Positions 36,167 through 44,256 of a stretch of DNA of 64,000 nt are shown here, piece by piece. The stretch lies in the NCBI RefSeq assembly GCF_900094585.1, contig NZ_FMAG01000005.1:124001-188000 (forward strand), given 5' to 3'. The notes under the pieces are model-generated. The model made no database searches. It had not been told where the DNA came from and worked only from the letters and a program-made list of their open reading frames with translations. This DNA comes from Martinezella multihospitum (GTDB taxonomy: Bacteria > Pseudomonadota > Alphaproteobacteria > Rhizobiales > Rhizobiaceae). The translations under genes were made by a program, and so were the position numbers. Within the stretch, counting starts at the first letter, position 1. Every line of letters starts with the position of its first letter.

Positions 36167-36251
36167 TGGTGCCCAGAAGAGGACTCGAACCTCCACGCCT
36201 CGCGGCACAGGTACCTGAAACCTGCGCGTCTACCAATTCCGCCATCTGGGC
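36167..36251 (-). tRNA. tRNA-Leu (anticodon CAG)
   Basis: On the minus strand the gene runs from GCCCAGATGGCGGAATTGG to TTCTGGGCACCA. The acceptor stem GCCCAGA/TCTGGGC is perfect, the anticodon stem CAGGT/ACCTG encloses loop TTCAGGT with anticodon CAG, there is a long variable arm as in class II tRNAs, and the T-loop is GGTTCGAGTCC. CCA is encoded. Length 85 bases including CCA. Confidence 0.95.
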
Positions 36252-36343
36252 GACGGACACGCATGTAAGGGGGTGGCCGTCCGGTGTCAACAGGGTTTTT
36301 GAAGTTTTCGTGGCAATCGTGAAAAAAGCGGGTGAAGCCCGGG

Positions 36344-37774
36344 TCAAACCCGGGCTGCGGCCCATGCGCTGATCAGGCCAAGTCCCTGTTCCAGCAAGGC
36401 CTTTGCCTCGTTTTCGCTCGATGCTTCCACATAACAGCGCATTTCCGGCGCATTGCCGGAGGGGCGGAAATGGATGATTCGGTTATCCACAAGTGTCACC
36501 CGCAGGCCGTCGATGTCGCTCTTCGAGGCGACGCTAGCAATGGGCTTGAGGAAATCCGCAAGATTGGCGTCGGAGGCGCGCAGATAGGCCATCAGAGCCG
36601 CACTCGTTTCCACCGGAAAGTTCTCCAGGCGGTCGGCTGCGGCAAAGGGCAGGCGGTAGCTGCCGGCAACGGCCGAAAGCGGCTTGCCTGCCTTTGCGGC
36701 GGCGTAGAGCGTCGCGAGGATCGGCAGGAAGCTGTCGCGCGTCGGCAGCGGCTCGAAGGCTTTTCCCTCGACAGTGAAACGGCTGGCGGTCAGCGTGCCG
36801 CCATTGGCCTCGAAGCCCATCACATTGGTCTTGCCGGCCGCAATGGCCTCATCCATGCCGGCGATCACATAGGGCGAGCCGACGCGGGTGCGGGTGACGG
36901 CATAGGAGCCGGCGGCCTCGATGCCGGAATTGGAGGTGACCGGCGTGACGACCACTTGCGCGCCGAGGAAGTTCGCCGCGATAAGGCCGAGCAGATCGCC
37001 ACGCAGCGGTTCTCCGGTTTCGTCCGCGACCAGCGGCCGGTCGCCGTCGCCATCGGCCGAGACGATGGCATCCAGGCCGTGCTCGGGTGCCCAGGCTTTC
37101 ATGAGGCGGATGGTTTCGGCCGAGACCGCTTCGGTATCGACCGGAATGAAGCTCTCGGAGCGGCCAAGCGGCACGACGCGGGCGCTGTAATGGGTCAGCA
37201 CCTCACCGAAGAGATCGCGCGCCACCGTGCTGTGCTGATAGACGCCGATGGTGAGGCCGGCGAGGCTGCCTGGTGGCAGCAGGCCCTTGTTGCGCTCCAG
37301 GAACAGCGCCTCCGTCTCGGCCGTGCGATTTTCCGCCTCGGCAGGCGTTTCGTCGAGCACCTTATCGCCGATCGCAAGCGCCTCCTCGCTGATCGCCACT
37401 TCGTCGCGCTTGTCGATTTCGCCATCCGGCCGGTAGAATTTGATGCCGTTGCGGTCGGCTGGAATATGTGAGCCGGTGATCATCAGCGAGGCCGCCTTCA
37501 GCTGCAGGCCGTAAAGCGCCAGCGCCGGCGTCGGCAATGTGCCGCAGTCGATCGGCGTCAGGCCTGCCCGCTTCAGTGCGCCGATACAGGTGGCTGAGAT
37601 CGCCGGGCTCGATTCGCGGAAATCGCGGCCGACGAGGATGAGATCGCCCGGCTTGGCATGGCCGTTTTTCAGCAGATGGCGGGCAAAGGCTGTAGCGTAG
37701 AGCGCTGATGCTCGTCCGGTGAGGTCTGCGGATAGGCCGCGAAGGCCGCTGGTGCCGAATTTCAAGCTGCTCAC
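36344..37774 (-). CDS. Phosphomannomutase/phosphoglucomutase family enzyme
   Basis: Protein of 476 residues of the alpha-D-phosphohexomutase family. The start motif is FGTSGLRG, the phosphoserine loop is MITGSHIPADRNG (about residue 100), the metal loop is VSADGDGDRPLVAD and the phosphate-binding loop is FRPSGNAPEMRCYVEA. It interconverts sugar 6- and 1-phosphates, feeding GDP-mannose or UDP-glucose synthesis for surface glycans. The GTG at 37774 follows GGGAGATTGCCT and gives the family N-terminus; a longer frame to 37894 does not align with the family start. Confidence 0.92.
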   Translation of the reverse strand: MSSLKFGTSGLRGLSADLTGRASALYATAFARHLLKNGHAKPGDLILVGRDFRESSPAISATCIGALKRAGLTPIDCGTLPTPALALYGLQLKAASLMITGSHIPADRNGIKFYRPDGEIDKRDEVAISEEALAIGDKVLDETPAEAENRTAETEALFLERNKGLLPPGSLAGLTIGVYQHSTVARDLFGEVLTHYSARVVPLGRSESFIPVDTEAVSAETIRLMKAWAPEHGLDAIVSADGDGDRPLVADETGEPLRGDLLGLIAANFLGAQVVVTPVTSNSGIEAAGSYAVTRTRVGSPYVIAGMDEAIAAGKTNVMGFEANGGTLTASRFTVEGKAFEPLPTRDSFLPILATLYAAAKAGKPLSAVAGSYRLPFAAADRLENFPVETSAALMAYLRASDANLADFLKPIASVASKSDIDGLRVTLVDNRIIHFRPSGNAPEMRCYVEASSENEAKALLEQGLGLISAWAAARV

Positions 37775-37954
37775 AGGCAATCTCCCTTGCAATGGTTGGG
37801 CTGTTATGGCGCAAGCGGTGGCGGCGATCAACTCATCGTGGATCGATAGGTTCCGGTTGCAGCAACACTGGTTTTGCCATCGCCATGACCCCAACTAAGA
37901 TGAGGGGTGCGACGGCCCGGCATAGGTCCGCAGCGTCCGGAACAGGAGTATGTC

Positions 37955-38383
37955 ATGGCTGTTTTTCATAGGATCGCGTTTGGCTGCGTTCTCGCGCTTG
38001 CCTCGCTGGCTCAGGCGGATTTCGCTACGGCCGCCTCGGACTCTCGGAAGCTCATCACCCCGCCGCGCACCAATACCGTCATCTGTGATTCCCGTGGCTG
38101 CTTCGGTTTCGGACAGCGGCAGTTCTACACTCGCCCAGGCCAGCCGCTTCCGATCACGCCGCCCTATAACGGAGGGCTCAATCGCTTTGGCAGCCCGCGA
38201 GTTCAGGTTCCTCCGCGCGAAACCTTTACGCCGCCGCCGAGGGCTCTCTATCCTTCGCCGGCCCAGAAACTTAGGCAGCATCAGACCTGGTGCGCCGAGC
38301 GCTACCGGACCTACAATCCCGGCACCAACAGCTATACGACGATCAACAACGGCACCAGGCCCTGCCGTTCGCCCTTCGATTGA
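37955..38383 (+). CDS. Secreted BA14K-like protein
   Basis: Protein of 142 residues with a signal peptide (IAFGCVLALASLAQADFATA). The C-terminus carries the BA14K pattern HQTWCAERYRTYNPGTNSY followed by a Cys near the end (TRPCRSPFD). The middle is rich in Pro, Arg and Phe. Named after a Brucella immunoreactive protein, the family is common in Rhizobiales envelopes with lectin-like activity suggested for some. The ATG at 37955 has ACAGGAG at good spacing. Confidence 0.82.
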   Translation: MAVFHRIAFGCVLALASLAQADFATAASDSRKLITPPRTNTVICDSRGCFGFGQRQFYTRPGQPLPITPPYNGGLNRFGSPRVQVPPRETFTPPPRALYPSPAQKLRQHQTWCAERYRTYNPGTNSYTTINNGTRPCRSPFD

Positions 38384-38402
38384 TGTCCCGAGCAGGAGGG
38401 AC

Positions 38403-38696
38403 CTAGCTCTCCAGCGACGCGCGGTCGGTATGGCCGAGATCGCGCTCGGGGTCGATGATATCGCGCACCCGCTGCTTCAGCTCCTTCGGCCCAGGGAAGC
38501 CGCCATCGCGCTTGCGCTCCCACAACAGCTCGCCGTCGATGCGGATTTCGAAGATGCCGCCAGTGCCGGGGATCAGCGCCACTTCGCCGAGACTGTCGGT
38601 AAAGGTCTGCAGCAGCTCCTGCGCCATCCAGCCGGAGCGGAGCAGCCAGTTGCATTGGGTGCAGTAGAGAATGGTGATCCGCGGCTTGTCGCTCAT
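38403..38696 (-). CDS. SelW/Rdx family thioredoxin-like protein
   Basis: Protein of 97 residues with the redox motif CTQCNW near the N-terminus (ITILYCTQCNWLLRSGWMAQELL) and the family sheet LIPGTGGIFEIRIDGELLWERK. In selenoprotein W the second Cys is selenocysteine; here both are plain Cys. The role is probably thiol redox, but the bacterial function is not established. The ATG at 38696 is the natural family start; the frame stays open to 38849 without support. Confidence 0.88.
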   Translation of the reverse strand: MSDKPRITILYCTQCNWLLRSGWMAQELLQTFTDSLGEVALIPGTGGIFEIRIDGELLWERKRDGGFPGPKELKQRVRDIIDPERDLGHTDRASLES

Positions 38697-38760
38697 CGTC
38701 CTGATCCTTTGTTGTTTGCTGAGATCTAGGCTCAACTTTAGTCCGTTACAAGCCAAAGTA

Positions 38761-38860
38761 CTTCCAGGAAAAGCGCCCAGCGGTTTTCCGTCCGCAATTG
38801 CGCAAGGATAGACGGACAGAGCGGTTCGGCATTTCCATGGGGTGCTCAAATGCTCTGGCC
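38761..38860. repeat. Degenerate inverse copy of the 22.3-kb mosaic repeat
   Basis: TTCCAGGAAAAG, CAGCGGTTTTCCGTCCG and AATTGCG occur in the same order as in the reverse complement of 22307-22370, followed by a diverged AGAGCGGTTC module and TGCTCTGG. It lies between the SelW-like and glutamine amidotransferase genes. Confidence 0.65.
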
Positions 38861-38922
38861 ACTTGCCTCTCCCGCAGCCTCATGCTCATCTCCGGTGGTA
38901 ACATTGCTCGGGAATCAACGGT

Positions 38923-39657
38923 ATGCGCGTCGCCATCATCGAGAATATGAAGAACACCCCGCTCGGCGCCCTCGGCATCGCGCTGGAGGAGGCCGGGGCC
39001 GAGATCGACTGGTTCCGCCCCTGGAGCGGCGAAGCGCTGCCGAAGGACACGTCGTTCTACGATGCGCTGGCCGTGCTCGGTGGCGAGCAGAGCGCCCGCG
39101 ACGACGACACCCATCCCTATCTGCCCGAGTTGGCGCGGCTGATGCGCCGTTTCGAGGGTGAGGACAAGGCCGTGCTCGGCATCTGCCTCGGCAGCCAGAT
39201 CCTGGCGCGCGCCTACGAGGCCGAAAATCTGCTCGGCACCGCCCATGAATTCGGCTGGAAGACGGTCGGCCTGACTGACGAGGGGAAGCGGGACCCGTTG
39301 CTCGCCGATGTCGGCGATGAATTCACCATTTTCGAATGGCACGGTGACACCTTTACCTTGCCTGCCGGCGCCACGCGCCTGGCCGCCAACGGCGTCACGC
39401 CGAACCAGGCCTTCCGCATCGGCCGCGCCACCTATGGCACGCAGTTTCACTTCGAGGCCAATGCCGCCGTGGTCGAGCGCTGGCGCGGCGAATTCAAGGA
39501 AACCATTGAGCGCAAGGAGCCGGGCTGGCTCGATCGCTACCCGGAGCTTGTGGCCAAGCATGCGGCAGCGGCCGAGACGGCCGGCCTTGCCATCGCAAGG
39601 GCCTGGGTGAGAACCATAAAAGTGCCGGTGGGGCGCCCTCAGGCCGCAGAGGCTTGA
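38923..39657 (+). CDS. Class I glutamine amidotransferase-like protein
   Basis: Protein of 244 residues with the nucleophile elbow LGICLGSQILARAYEAE and the His-Glu pair in GTQFHFEANAA, which complete a Cys-His-Glu triad. FEWHGDTFTLP is the conserved strand before the His. Stand-alone members of this GMP-synthase-like family hydrolyse gamma-glutamyl amides or act on folate-like and polyamine conjugates; the partner is unknown. It starts at ATGCGCGTCGCC and is followed by the GFA gene on the same strand. Confidence 0.88.
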   Translation: MRVAIIENMKNTPLGALGIALEEAGAEIDWFRPWSGEALPKDTSFYDALAVLGGEQSARDDDTHPYLPELARLMRRFEGEDKAVLGICLGSQILARAYEAENLLGTAHEFGWKTVGLTDEGKRDPLLADVGDEFTIFEWHGDTFTLPAGATRLAANGVTPNQAFRIGRATYGTQFHFEANAAVVERWRGEFKETIERKEPGWLDRYPELVAKHAAAAETAGLAIARAWVRTIKVPVGRPQAAEA

Positions 39658-39667
39658 GGGTCGCTGA

Positions 39668-39687
39668 TGATCGGACACGTCCGATCA
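39668..39687. promoter_or_regulatory. 9-bp-arm palindrome upstream of the GFA gene
   Basis: TGATCGGAC (39668-39676) and GTCCGATCA (39679-39687) form a perfect inverted repeat around AC. It lies between the amidotransferase stop and the GFA gene. No T-run follows, so it is more like an operator than a terminator. The binding factor is unknown. Confidence 0.45.
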
Positions 39688-39742
39688 ATCCGATGGCGAC
39701 GTGCTCTACACCGATAGTTTTGAAATAGGAGGAAATGACATC

Positions 39743-40198
39743 ATGAGCACGCTGGAACTACCGAGCGAGGGCGGCTGCCGTTGCGGGCAGGTGCGGTTGA
39801 AGATCAGCGCCAAGCCGATGCTCACCATGGCCTGCCACTGCACCGGCTGTCAGCGCATGACCGGCGGCCCCTATTCGCTGAGCGCCGCCATCCCCTCTCA
39901 GGGCTTCGAGGTGACGCAAGGCGAGCCTGTCATCGGCGGCCTGCACGGCGATGCCATCCATCACTATTTCTGTCCGCATTGCATGAGCTGGATGTTCACG
40001 AAGCTGGAAGGCGTCGACTGGTTCGTCAATGTCCGCGCCACCATGCTCGACGACACCAGCTGGTTCACGCCCTTCATCGAGACCTGGGCGAGCGAAAAGC
40101 TCCCCTGGGTGACGACGCCGGCCAGGCACAGCTACGCCGCGCTCCCGGCGATGGAGGAGTATGAAGGGCTGACGAAGGAGTATATGGGGCAGGCATAA
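39743..40198 (+). CDS. GFA family zinc protein (glutathione-dependent formaldehyde-activating-like)
   Basis: Protein of 151 residues with zinc motifs GGCRCGQVR, CHCTGCQRMTGG and YFCPHCMSWM, the standard GFA arrangement. The family is named for formaldehyde adduct formation with glutathione, but most members, including this one, have no tested role. The ATG at 39743 follows TAGGAGGAAATG, a strong ribosome site; the longer frame to 39701 is not needed. Confidence 0.9.
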   Translation: MSTLELPSEGGCRCGQVRLKISAKPMLTMACHCTGCQRMTGGPYSLSAAIPSQGFEVTQGEPVIGGLHGDAIHHYFCPHCMSWMFTKLEGVDWFVNVRATMLDDTSWFTPFIETWASEKLPWVTTPARHSYAALPAMEEYEGLTKEYMGQA

Positions 40199-40222
40199 TG
40201 CTGAAGCGGCGAGGTTGCGCCG

Positions 40223-40390
40223 TCAGAACTGACGGTACTGCGCGAAAGGCAGGCCATGCCTTTCGACATAGGCATTAGCTTTGGCAATTGTCTCTGCATT
40301 TTCAATGAGCCAGAGACGCTCGCGCTCAACTTTACTGACGCGAGCGTTATGTTCGACGGGAGCTGAGATACCGCGCTTCGGGTCGCTCAC
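40223..40390 (-). pseudogene. Frameshifted remnant of a CcdA-type antitoxin gene
   Basis: A GTG overlapping the lepA stop opens ISAPVEHNARVSKVERER, then hits a stop. One base of frame change at about 40306 continues as WLIENAETIAKANAYVERH and GLPFAQYRQF. Joined, this aligns with the second half of CcdA antitoxins, which end in a WxxEN...VExxGLPLxxYRxF pattern. The ribbon-helix-helix start is missing and no ccdB toxin follows. It looks like a decayed toxin-antitoxin module. Confidence 0.65.
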
Positions 40391-42219
40391 TCATCCCCCA
40401 TCTTCAGCGCGGCGATAAACGCTTCCTGCGGGATTTCGACCTTGCCGAACTGCCGCATGCGCTTCTTGCCTTCCTTCTGCTTGTCAAGCAGCTTGCGCTT
40501 GCGGGTGGCGTCGCCACCGTAGCACTTGGCGGTCACGTCCTTGCGCAGGGCCTTCACCGTCTCACGGGCGATGATGCGCCCGCCGATCGCGGCCTGGATC
40601 GGGATCTGAAACATGTGCTGCGGGATCAGGTCCTTCAGCTTTTCGCACATGACGCGGCCACGCTTTTCGGCGGCGGAGCGGTGCACGAGCATTGAGAGCG
40701 CATCCACCGGCTCGGCGTTGACTAGGATCGACATCTTGACGAGATCGCTCTCGCGATAGTCCGTCAGGCTGTAGTCGAAGGAGGCGTAGCCCTTGGAGAT
40801 CGACTTCAGGCGGTCGTAGAAGTCGAAGACGACTTCATTAAGCGGCAGGTCGTAGGTGATCATGGCGCGGTTGCCGACATAGGTCAGCTCCGTCTGGATG
40901 CCGCGGCGGTCCTGGCAAAGCTTCAGGATCGAGCCGAGATAATCGTCCGGCGTCAGGATCGTCGCCTTGATCCATGGCTCGCGGAATTCGGCAATCTTGA
41001 CGACGTCGGGCATGTCGGCCGGATTGTGCAGCTCGATCTCGGTGCCGTCGGTCATGGTGAGCTGATAAACGACCGAAGGCGCCGTCGCGATCAGGTCGAG
41101 ATTGAATTCGCGCTCCAGGCGCTCCTGGATGATTTCGAGGTGCAGCAGGCCGAGGAAACCGCAGCGGAAGCCGAAGCCGAGGGCGGCGGACGATTCCATT
41201 TCGAAGGAAAAGCTGGCGTCGTTGAGGCGCAGCTTGCCCATGGCCGAGCGCAGATCTTCGAAATCGGCGGCATCGACCGGGAAGAGGCCGCAGAACACCA
41301 CAGGCTGCGCCGGCTTGAAGCCCGGCAGCGCTTCTGCGGTCGGGCGCTTGTCTTCGGTGATGGTATCGCCGACGCGGGTATCGGCCACTTCCTTGATCGA
41401 GGCGGTGATGAAGCCGATCTCGCCGGGGCCAAGGCTGTCGACGGCAACCATCTTCGGCGTGAGAACGCCGACGCGCTCGATCTGGTATTTCGCGTCCGTG
41501 CCCATCATGCGGATGGTCTGGCCTTTGGTGAGCGTACCGTCGATGATGCGCACGAGAACCATGACGCCGAGATAGGTGTCGTACCAGCTATCGACCAGCA
41601 GCGCCTTCAAGGGCGCCTTTTCGCCGCCCGCGCTCTTCGGCGCCGGCAGCTTGTGGACGATGGCTTCGAGAACGTCCGGAATGCCGAGGCCGGTCTTCGC
41701 GGAAATCAGCACCGCATCGGAGGCATCGATGCCGATCACTTCCTCGATCTGGTCCTTGATGCGGTCGGGTTCGGCCGCCGGCAGGTCGATCTTGTTGAGG
41801 ACGGTGACGAGCTCGTGATTGTTGTCGATCGCCTGATAGACGTTCGCCAGCGTCTGCGCCTCCACACCCTGAGAGGCGTCGACAACCAGCAGCGATCCCT
41901 CGCAGGCCGACAGCGAGCGCGAGACTTCATAGGCGAAGTCGACGTGTCCGGGCGTGTCGATCAGGTTGAGGATATAGGTTTCGCCATTGTTGGCCTTGTA
42001 GTGCAGGCGCACCGTCTGGGCCTTGATGGTGATGCCGCGCTCGCGCTCGATCTCCATATTGTCCAACACCTGCTCCGACATCTCGCGTTCGGCAAGGCCG
42101 CCCGTCGTCTGGATCAGGCGGTCGGCCAACGTCGATTTGCCGTGGTCGATATGGGCCACGATCGAGAAGTTGCGGATATGCGAAAGCGGAGTGGTGGAAT
42201 TGGTGCTCATGCGCGCCAT
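40387..42219 (-). CDS. lepA: Elongation factor 4 (LepA)
   Basis: Protein of 610 residues, a translational GTPase. G1 is AHIDHGKSTLADRL, G3 is DTPGHVDF, G4 is NKIDLPAA and G5 is SAKTG. It lacks EF-G domain IV and ends with the LepA-specific C-terminal domain (ARETVKALRKDVTAKCYGGD and KRKLLDKQKEGKKRMR). It binds ribosomes and helps biogenesis or back-translocation under stress, per work on the E. coli protein. Two in-frame ATGs (42219 and 42210) are possible starts. Confidence 0.98.
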   Translation of the reverse strand: MARMSTNSTTPLSHIRNFSIVAHIDHGKSTLADRLIQTTGGLAEREMSEQVLDNMEIERERGITIKAQTVRLHYKANNGETYILNLIDTPGHVDFAYEVSRSLSACEGSLLVVDASQGVEAQTLANVYQAIDNNHELVTVLNKIDLPAAEPDRIKDQIEEVIGIDASDAVLISAKTGLGIPDVLEAIVHKLPAPKSAGGEKAPLKALLVDSWYDTYLGVMVLVRIIDGTLTKGQTIRMMGTDAKYQIERVGVLTPKMVAVDSLGPGEIGFITASIKEVADTRVGDTITEDKRPTAEALPGFKPAQPVVFCGLFPVDAADFEDLRSAMGKLRLNDASFSFEMESSAALGFGFRCGFLGLLHLEIIQERLEREFNLDLIATAPSVVYQLTMTDGTEIELHNPADMPDVVKIAEFREPWIKATILTPDDYLGSILKLCQDRRGIQTELTYVGNRAMITYDLPLNEVVFDFYDRLKSISKGYASFDYSLTDYRESDLVKMSILVNAEPVDALSMLVHRSAAEKRGRVMCEKLKDLIPQHMFQIPIQAAIGGRIIARETVKALRKDVTAKCYGGDATRKRKLLDKQKEGKKRMRQFGKVEIPQEAFIAALKMGDE

Positions 42220-42390
42220 ATAGCAGCGCCGCCCCGCGCCGCAAAGCGGAAAAGCGGGGTTTTGGCGGCTATCTTCACGTTATGTTAGCCTTTTCCAGCC
42301 CGCCGCCAGGGAGCGCCGATGCGGACTTGATTCCATCATGAGATCGTGTATTTCTCATATAGTAGAATTCCAAGGCGTGAGACATTGATA

Positions 42391-42963
42391 ATGGCGGATG
42401 ATGATCTGGAACTGGCGATCGGCGTGCGCATCAAGGAGCTGCGCATCGCCCGCGGCCTGACGCTGGATGAGCTTGCCACTGCCTCGGCCGTCAGCCGCGC
42501 CATGATCTCGCGCATCGAGCGGGCGGAGGCGAGCCCGACGGCTTCGCTGCTGTCGCGGCTCTGTGCAGCGCTCGGCCTCTCACTATCGGCTTTCTTCGCC
42601 GAGGAAGAGGATGAGGTATCGCCGCTTGCCCGCCGCGAGCAGCAGGCGATCTGGCGCGATCCGGGAACCGGCTATGTCAGGCGCGCCGTCTCGCCGCCGG
42701 GCACGGGCTCGAAGGTCGATGTCGTCGAGGTCATCTTCCCCGCCGGTGCGCGGGTCATCTTCCCGCCGAATACGGCGAGCGCCGATATGAGCCAGCATGT
42801 CTGGCTGTTCGAGGGCGAGATGGAGGTGACCCATCGCGATGTCACCCATCACCTGATGCCCGGCGATTGTCTCTTCATGGGCGTCGGCGACGGCCATGCC
42901 TTCCACAATCCCGGCGAGGGTCCGGCACGCTACAGCGTCATCCTCGATCACGGCCGTTCATAG
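42391..42963 (+). CDS. XRE-family regulator with C-terminal cupin
   Basis: Protein of 190 residues. Helix-turn-helix at about 10-65 (GLTLDELATASAVSRAMISR) and a cupin_2 domain at about 110-188 (VFxxGxRVxFPP-like strand, QHVWLFEGEMEVTHRDVTHHL, PGDCLFMGVGDGHAFHNPG). Such regulators sense a small ligand with the cupin. The GNAT gene starts 18 bases later, so the regulator and acetyltransferase form a likely two-gene operon, and the acetyltransferase is a plausible target. Start at ATGGCGGATGAT. Confidence 0.92.
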   Translation: MADDDLELAIGVRIKELRIARGLTLDELATASAVSRAMISRIERAEASPTASLLSRLCAALGLSLSAFFAEEEDEVSPLARREQQAIWRDPGTGYVRRAVSPPGTGSKVDVVEVIFPAGARVIFPPNTASADMSQHVWLFEGEMEVTHRDVTHHLMPGDCLFMGVGDGHAFHNPGEGPARYSVILDHGRS

Positions 42964-42981
42964 CTACCCAAGGACCTTTTC

Positions 42982-43503
42982 ATGACCGATATTCGTCTTC
43001 TCTCCGCCGCCGAGGCCCGCGCCAGCCTATCCGATCTCTGCGATGTGCTTGTCGATTGCGTCAATGGCGGCGCCTCCGTCGGCTTTATGCAGCCTTACGG
43101 AACGGCTGATGCCTTGCCCTATTGGCAGGGCGTTGCCGACAGCGTCGAAAGCGGCGCGACGCTGCTTTTCGTCGCCGTGCTCGAGGGCAAGGTTGTCGGA
43201 ACGGTGCAGGTGGGCGCAGCGCAAATGCCGAACCAGCCGCATCGCGGCGATCTCAAGAAGCTGCTGGTGCACACGTCCGCAAGGGGCAAGGGGCTTGCCC
43301 GCCTCCTGATGGACGCCGCGGAGCGCGAAGCCGCCCACATTGGCAAGACCTTGCTGGTGCTCGATACTGCCACAGGCAGTGATGCGGAGGCGATCTATCC
43401 GCGCCTTGGCTGGCAGCGCGTCGGCGTGGTGCCGGATTATGCCCTATGGCCCGAGGGCGGCCTTTGCGACACCACCATTTTCTATAAGCGCATCTCGGCC
43501 TGA
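42982..43503 (+). CDS. GNAT family N-acetyltransferase
   Basis: Protein of 173 residues with the acetyl-CoA loop VHTSARGKGLARLLMDAAE at about 92-110 and a final strand pattern (YPRLGWQRVGVVPDYALWP) common to GNAT enzymes. Substrate is unknown; similar XRE-cupin/GNAT pairs sometimes detoxify antibiotics or amino-acid analogues. It follows the regulator by 18 bases and converges with the HAD gene, whose stop is 10 bases away. Confidence 0.92.
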   Translation: MTDIRLLSAAEARASLSDLCDVLVDCVNGGASVGFMQPYGTADALPYWQGVADSVESGATLLFVAVLEGKVVGTVQVGAAQMPNQPHRGDLKKLLVHTSARGKGLARLLMDAAEREAAHIGKTLLVLDTATGSDAEAIYPRLGWQRVGVVPDYALWPEGGLCDTTIFYKRISA

Positions 43504-43513
43504 ACAAAGCAAT

Positions 43514-44119
43514 TCAGGCTGAGAAGGCGGCCACGGCATCGCGCAGTCTGGAACCCGAAGTCCACAGCATCGCCTTCCAGCCGAAGTGCCGTGCGGCTTC
43601 GATATTGGCCTCCATGTCGTCGATGAAGCCGATCTCGCTTGCGGAGATCCCGACACGTTCGGTCGCCAGTCGAAAGAATTCGGTTGATGGCTTCTGATGG
43701 CCGAGGGCGGCGGAATAGAAGATGCCGTCGAAACGCGAGGAGAGCCCAAGTTCGTCCATCAGATAGGCGGCGCGCATATGCTCCTGATTGGTTGCCAGGA
43801 ACATCTTCGTTCCTCCGGCCCGCAGCGCGGCGAGGTCGTCGAGCAGGCCGTGATCGAGGCGAGAATCGTTCTCGAACCAATAGTCGATCAGCGTTCGGGC
43901 CGTAAGCTCAGGCGCGATCCTGCCGAGAACCTCCGCTAGCCTCGGCTCCAGCGCATCGCGGCCGGTGACGATATCCTGCCAATAGGTTTTGAAGAACGCC
44001 TGTTGAAGCACATCCAGAGGCAAGCCGAGATCCCGCTCCAGATAGGTGAACAGCGGCAGCCTGTCGCTTGGCCGGCCGTGGACCAGAACACCGTCGACAT
44101 CGACCATCAGGATTTTCAT
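43514..44119 (-). CDS. HAD superfamily hydrolase
   Basis: Protein of 201 residues. Motif I is MVDVDGVLVHG, with the nucleophile Asp, motif II is FLATNQEHM, and the last motif is IGFIDDMEANIEAA. The helical cap fits subfamily IA. Likely a small-molecule phosphatase. It is divergent from the amidohydrolase gene and converges on the GNAT gene. Confidence 0.92.
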   Translation of the reverse strand: MKILMVDVDGVLVHGRPSDRLPLFTYLERDLGLPLDVLQQAFFKTYWQDIVTGRDALEPRLAEVLGRIAPELTARTLIDYWFENDSRLDHGLLDDLAALRAGGTKMFLATNQEHMRAAYLMDELGLSSRFDGIFYSAALGHQKPSTEFFRLATERVGISASEIGFIDDMEANIEAARHFGWKAMLWTSGSRLRDAVAAFSA

Positions 44120-44256
44120 GCGCCTGTCCTCGATTCTTCAAATGCAGGCGGAAGGTGCCGTCGTTTGCAATGGCGTTCAAGACCGCATGCCGCTCTTTTT
44201 TCTCTACCGCGATCCATGTAAGCCTTTGCTCCAGCAAGATAACGGAGGAGGCGAAC

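Noticed and set aside
36075..36365. Minus-strand frames reading through the tRNA-Leu gene
   Set aside because: They translate the tRNA itself, so they are not protein genes.
36332..37471. 379-codon plus-strand frame opposite the phosphomannomutase-family gene
   Set aside because: Antisense shadow without motifs; the minus-strand gene is certain.
38403..38696. Selenocysteine in the SelW-like protein
   Set aside because: The redox site is CTQC with two ordinary Cys codons and no in-frame TGA.
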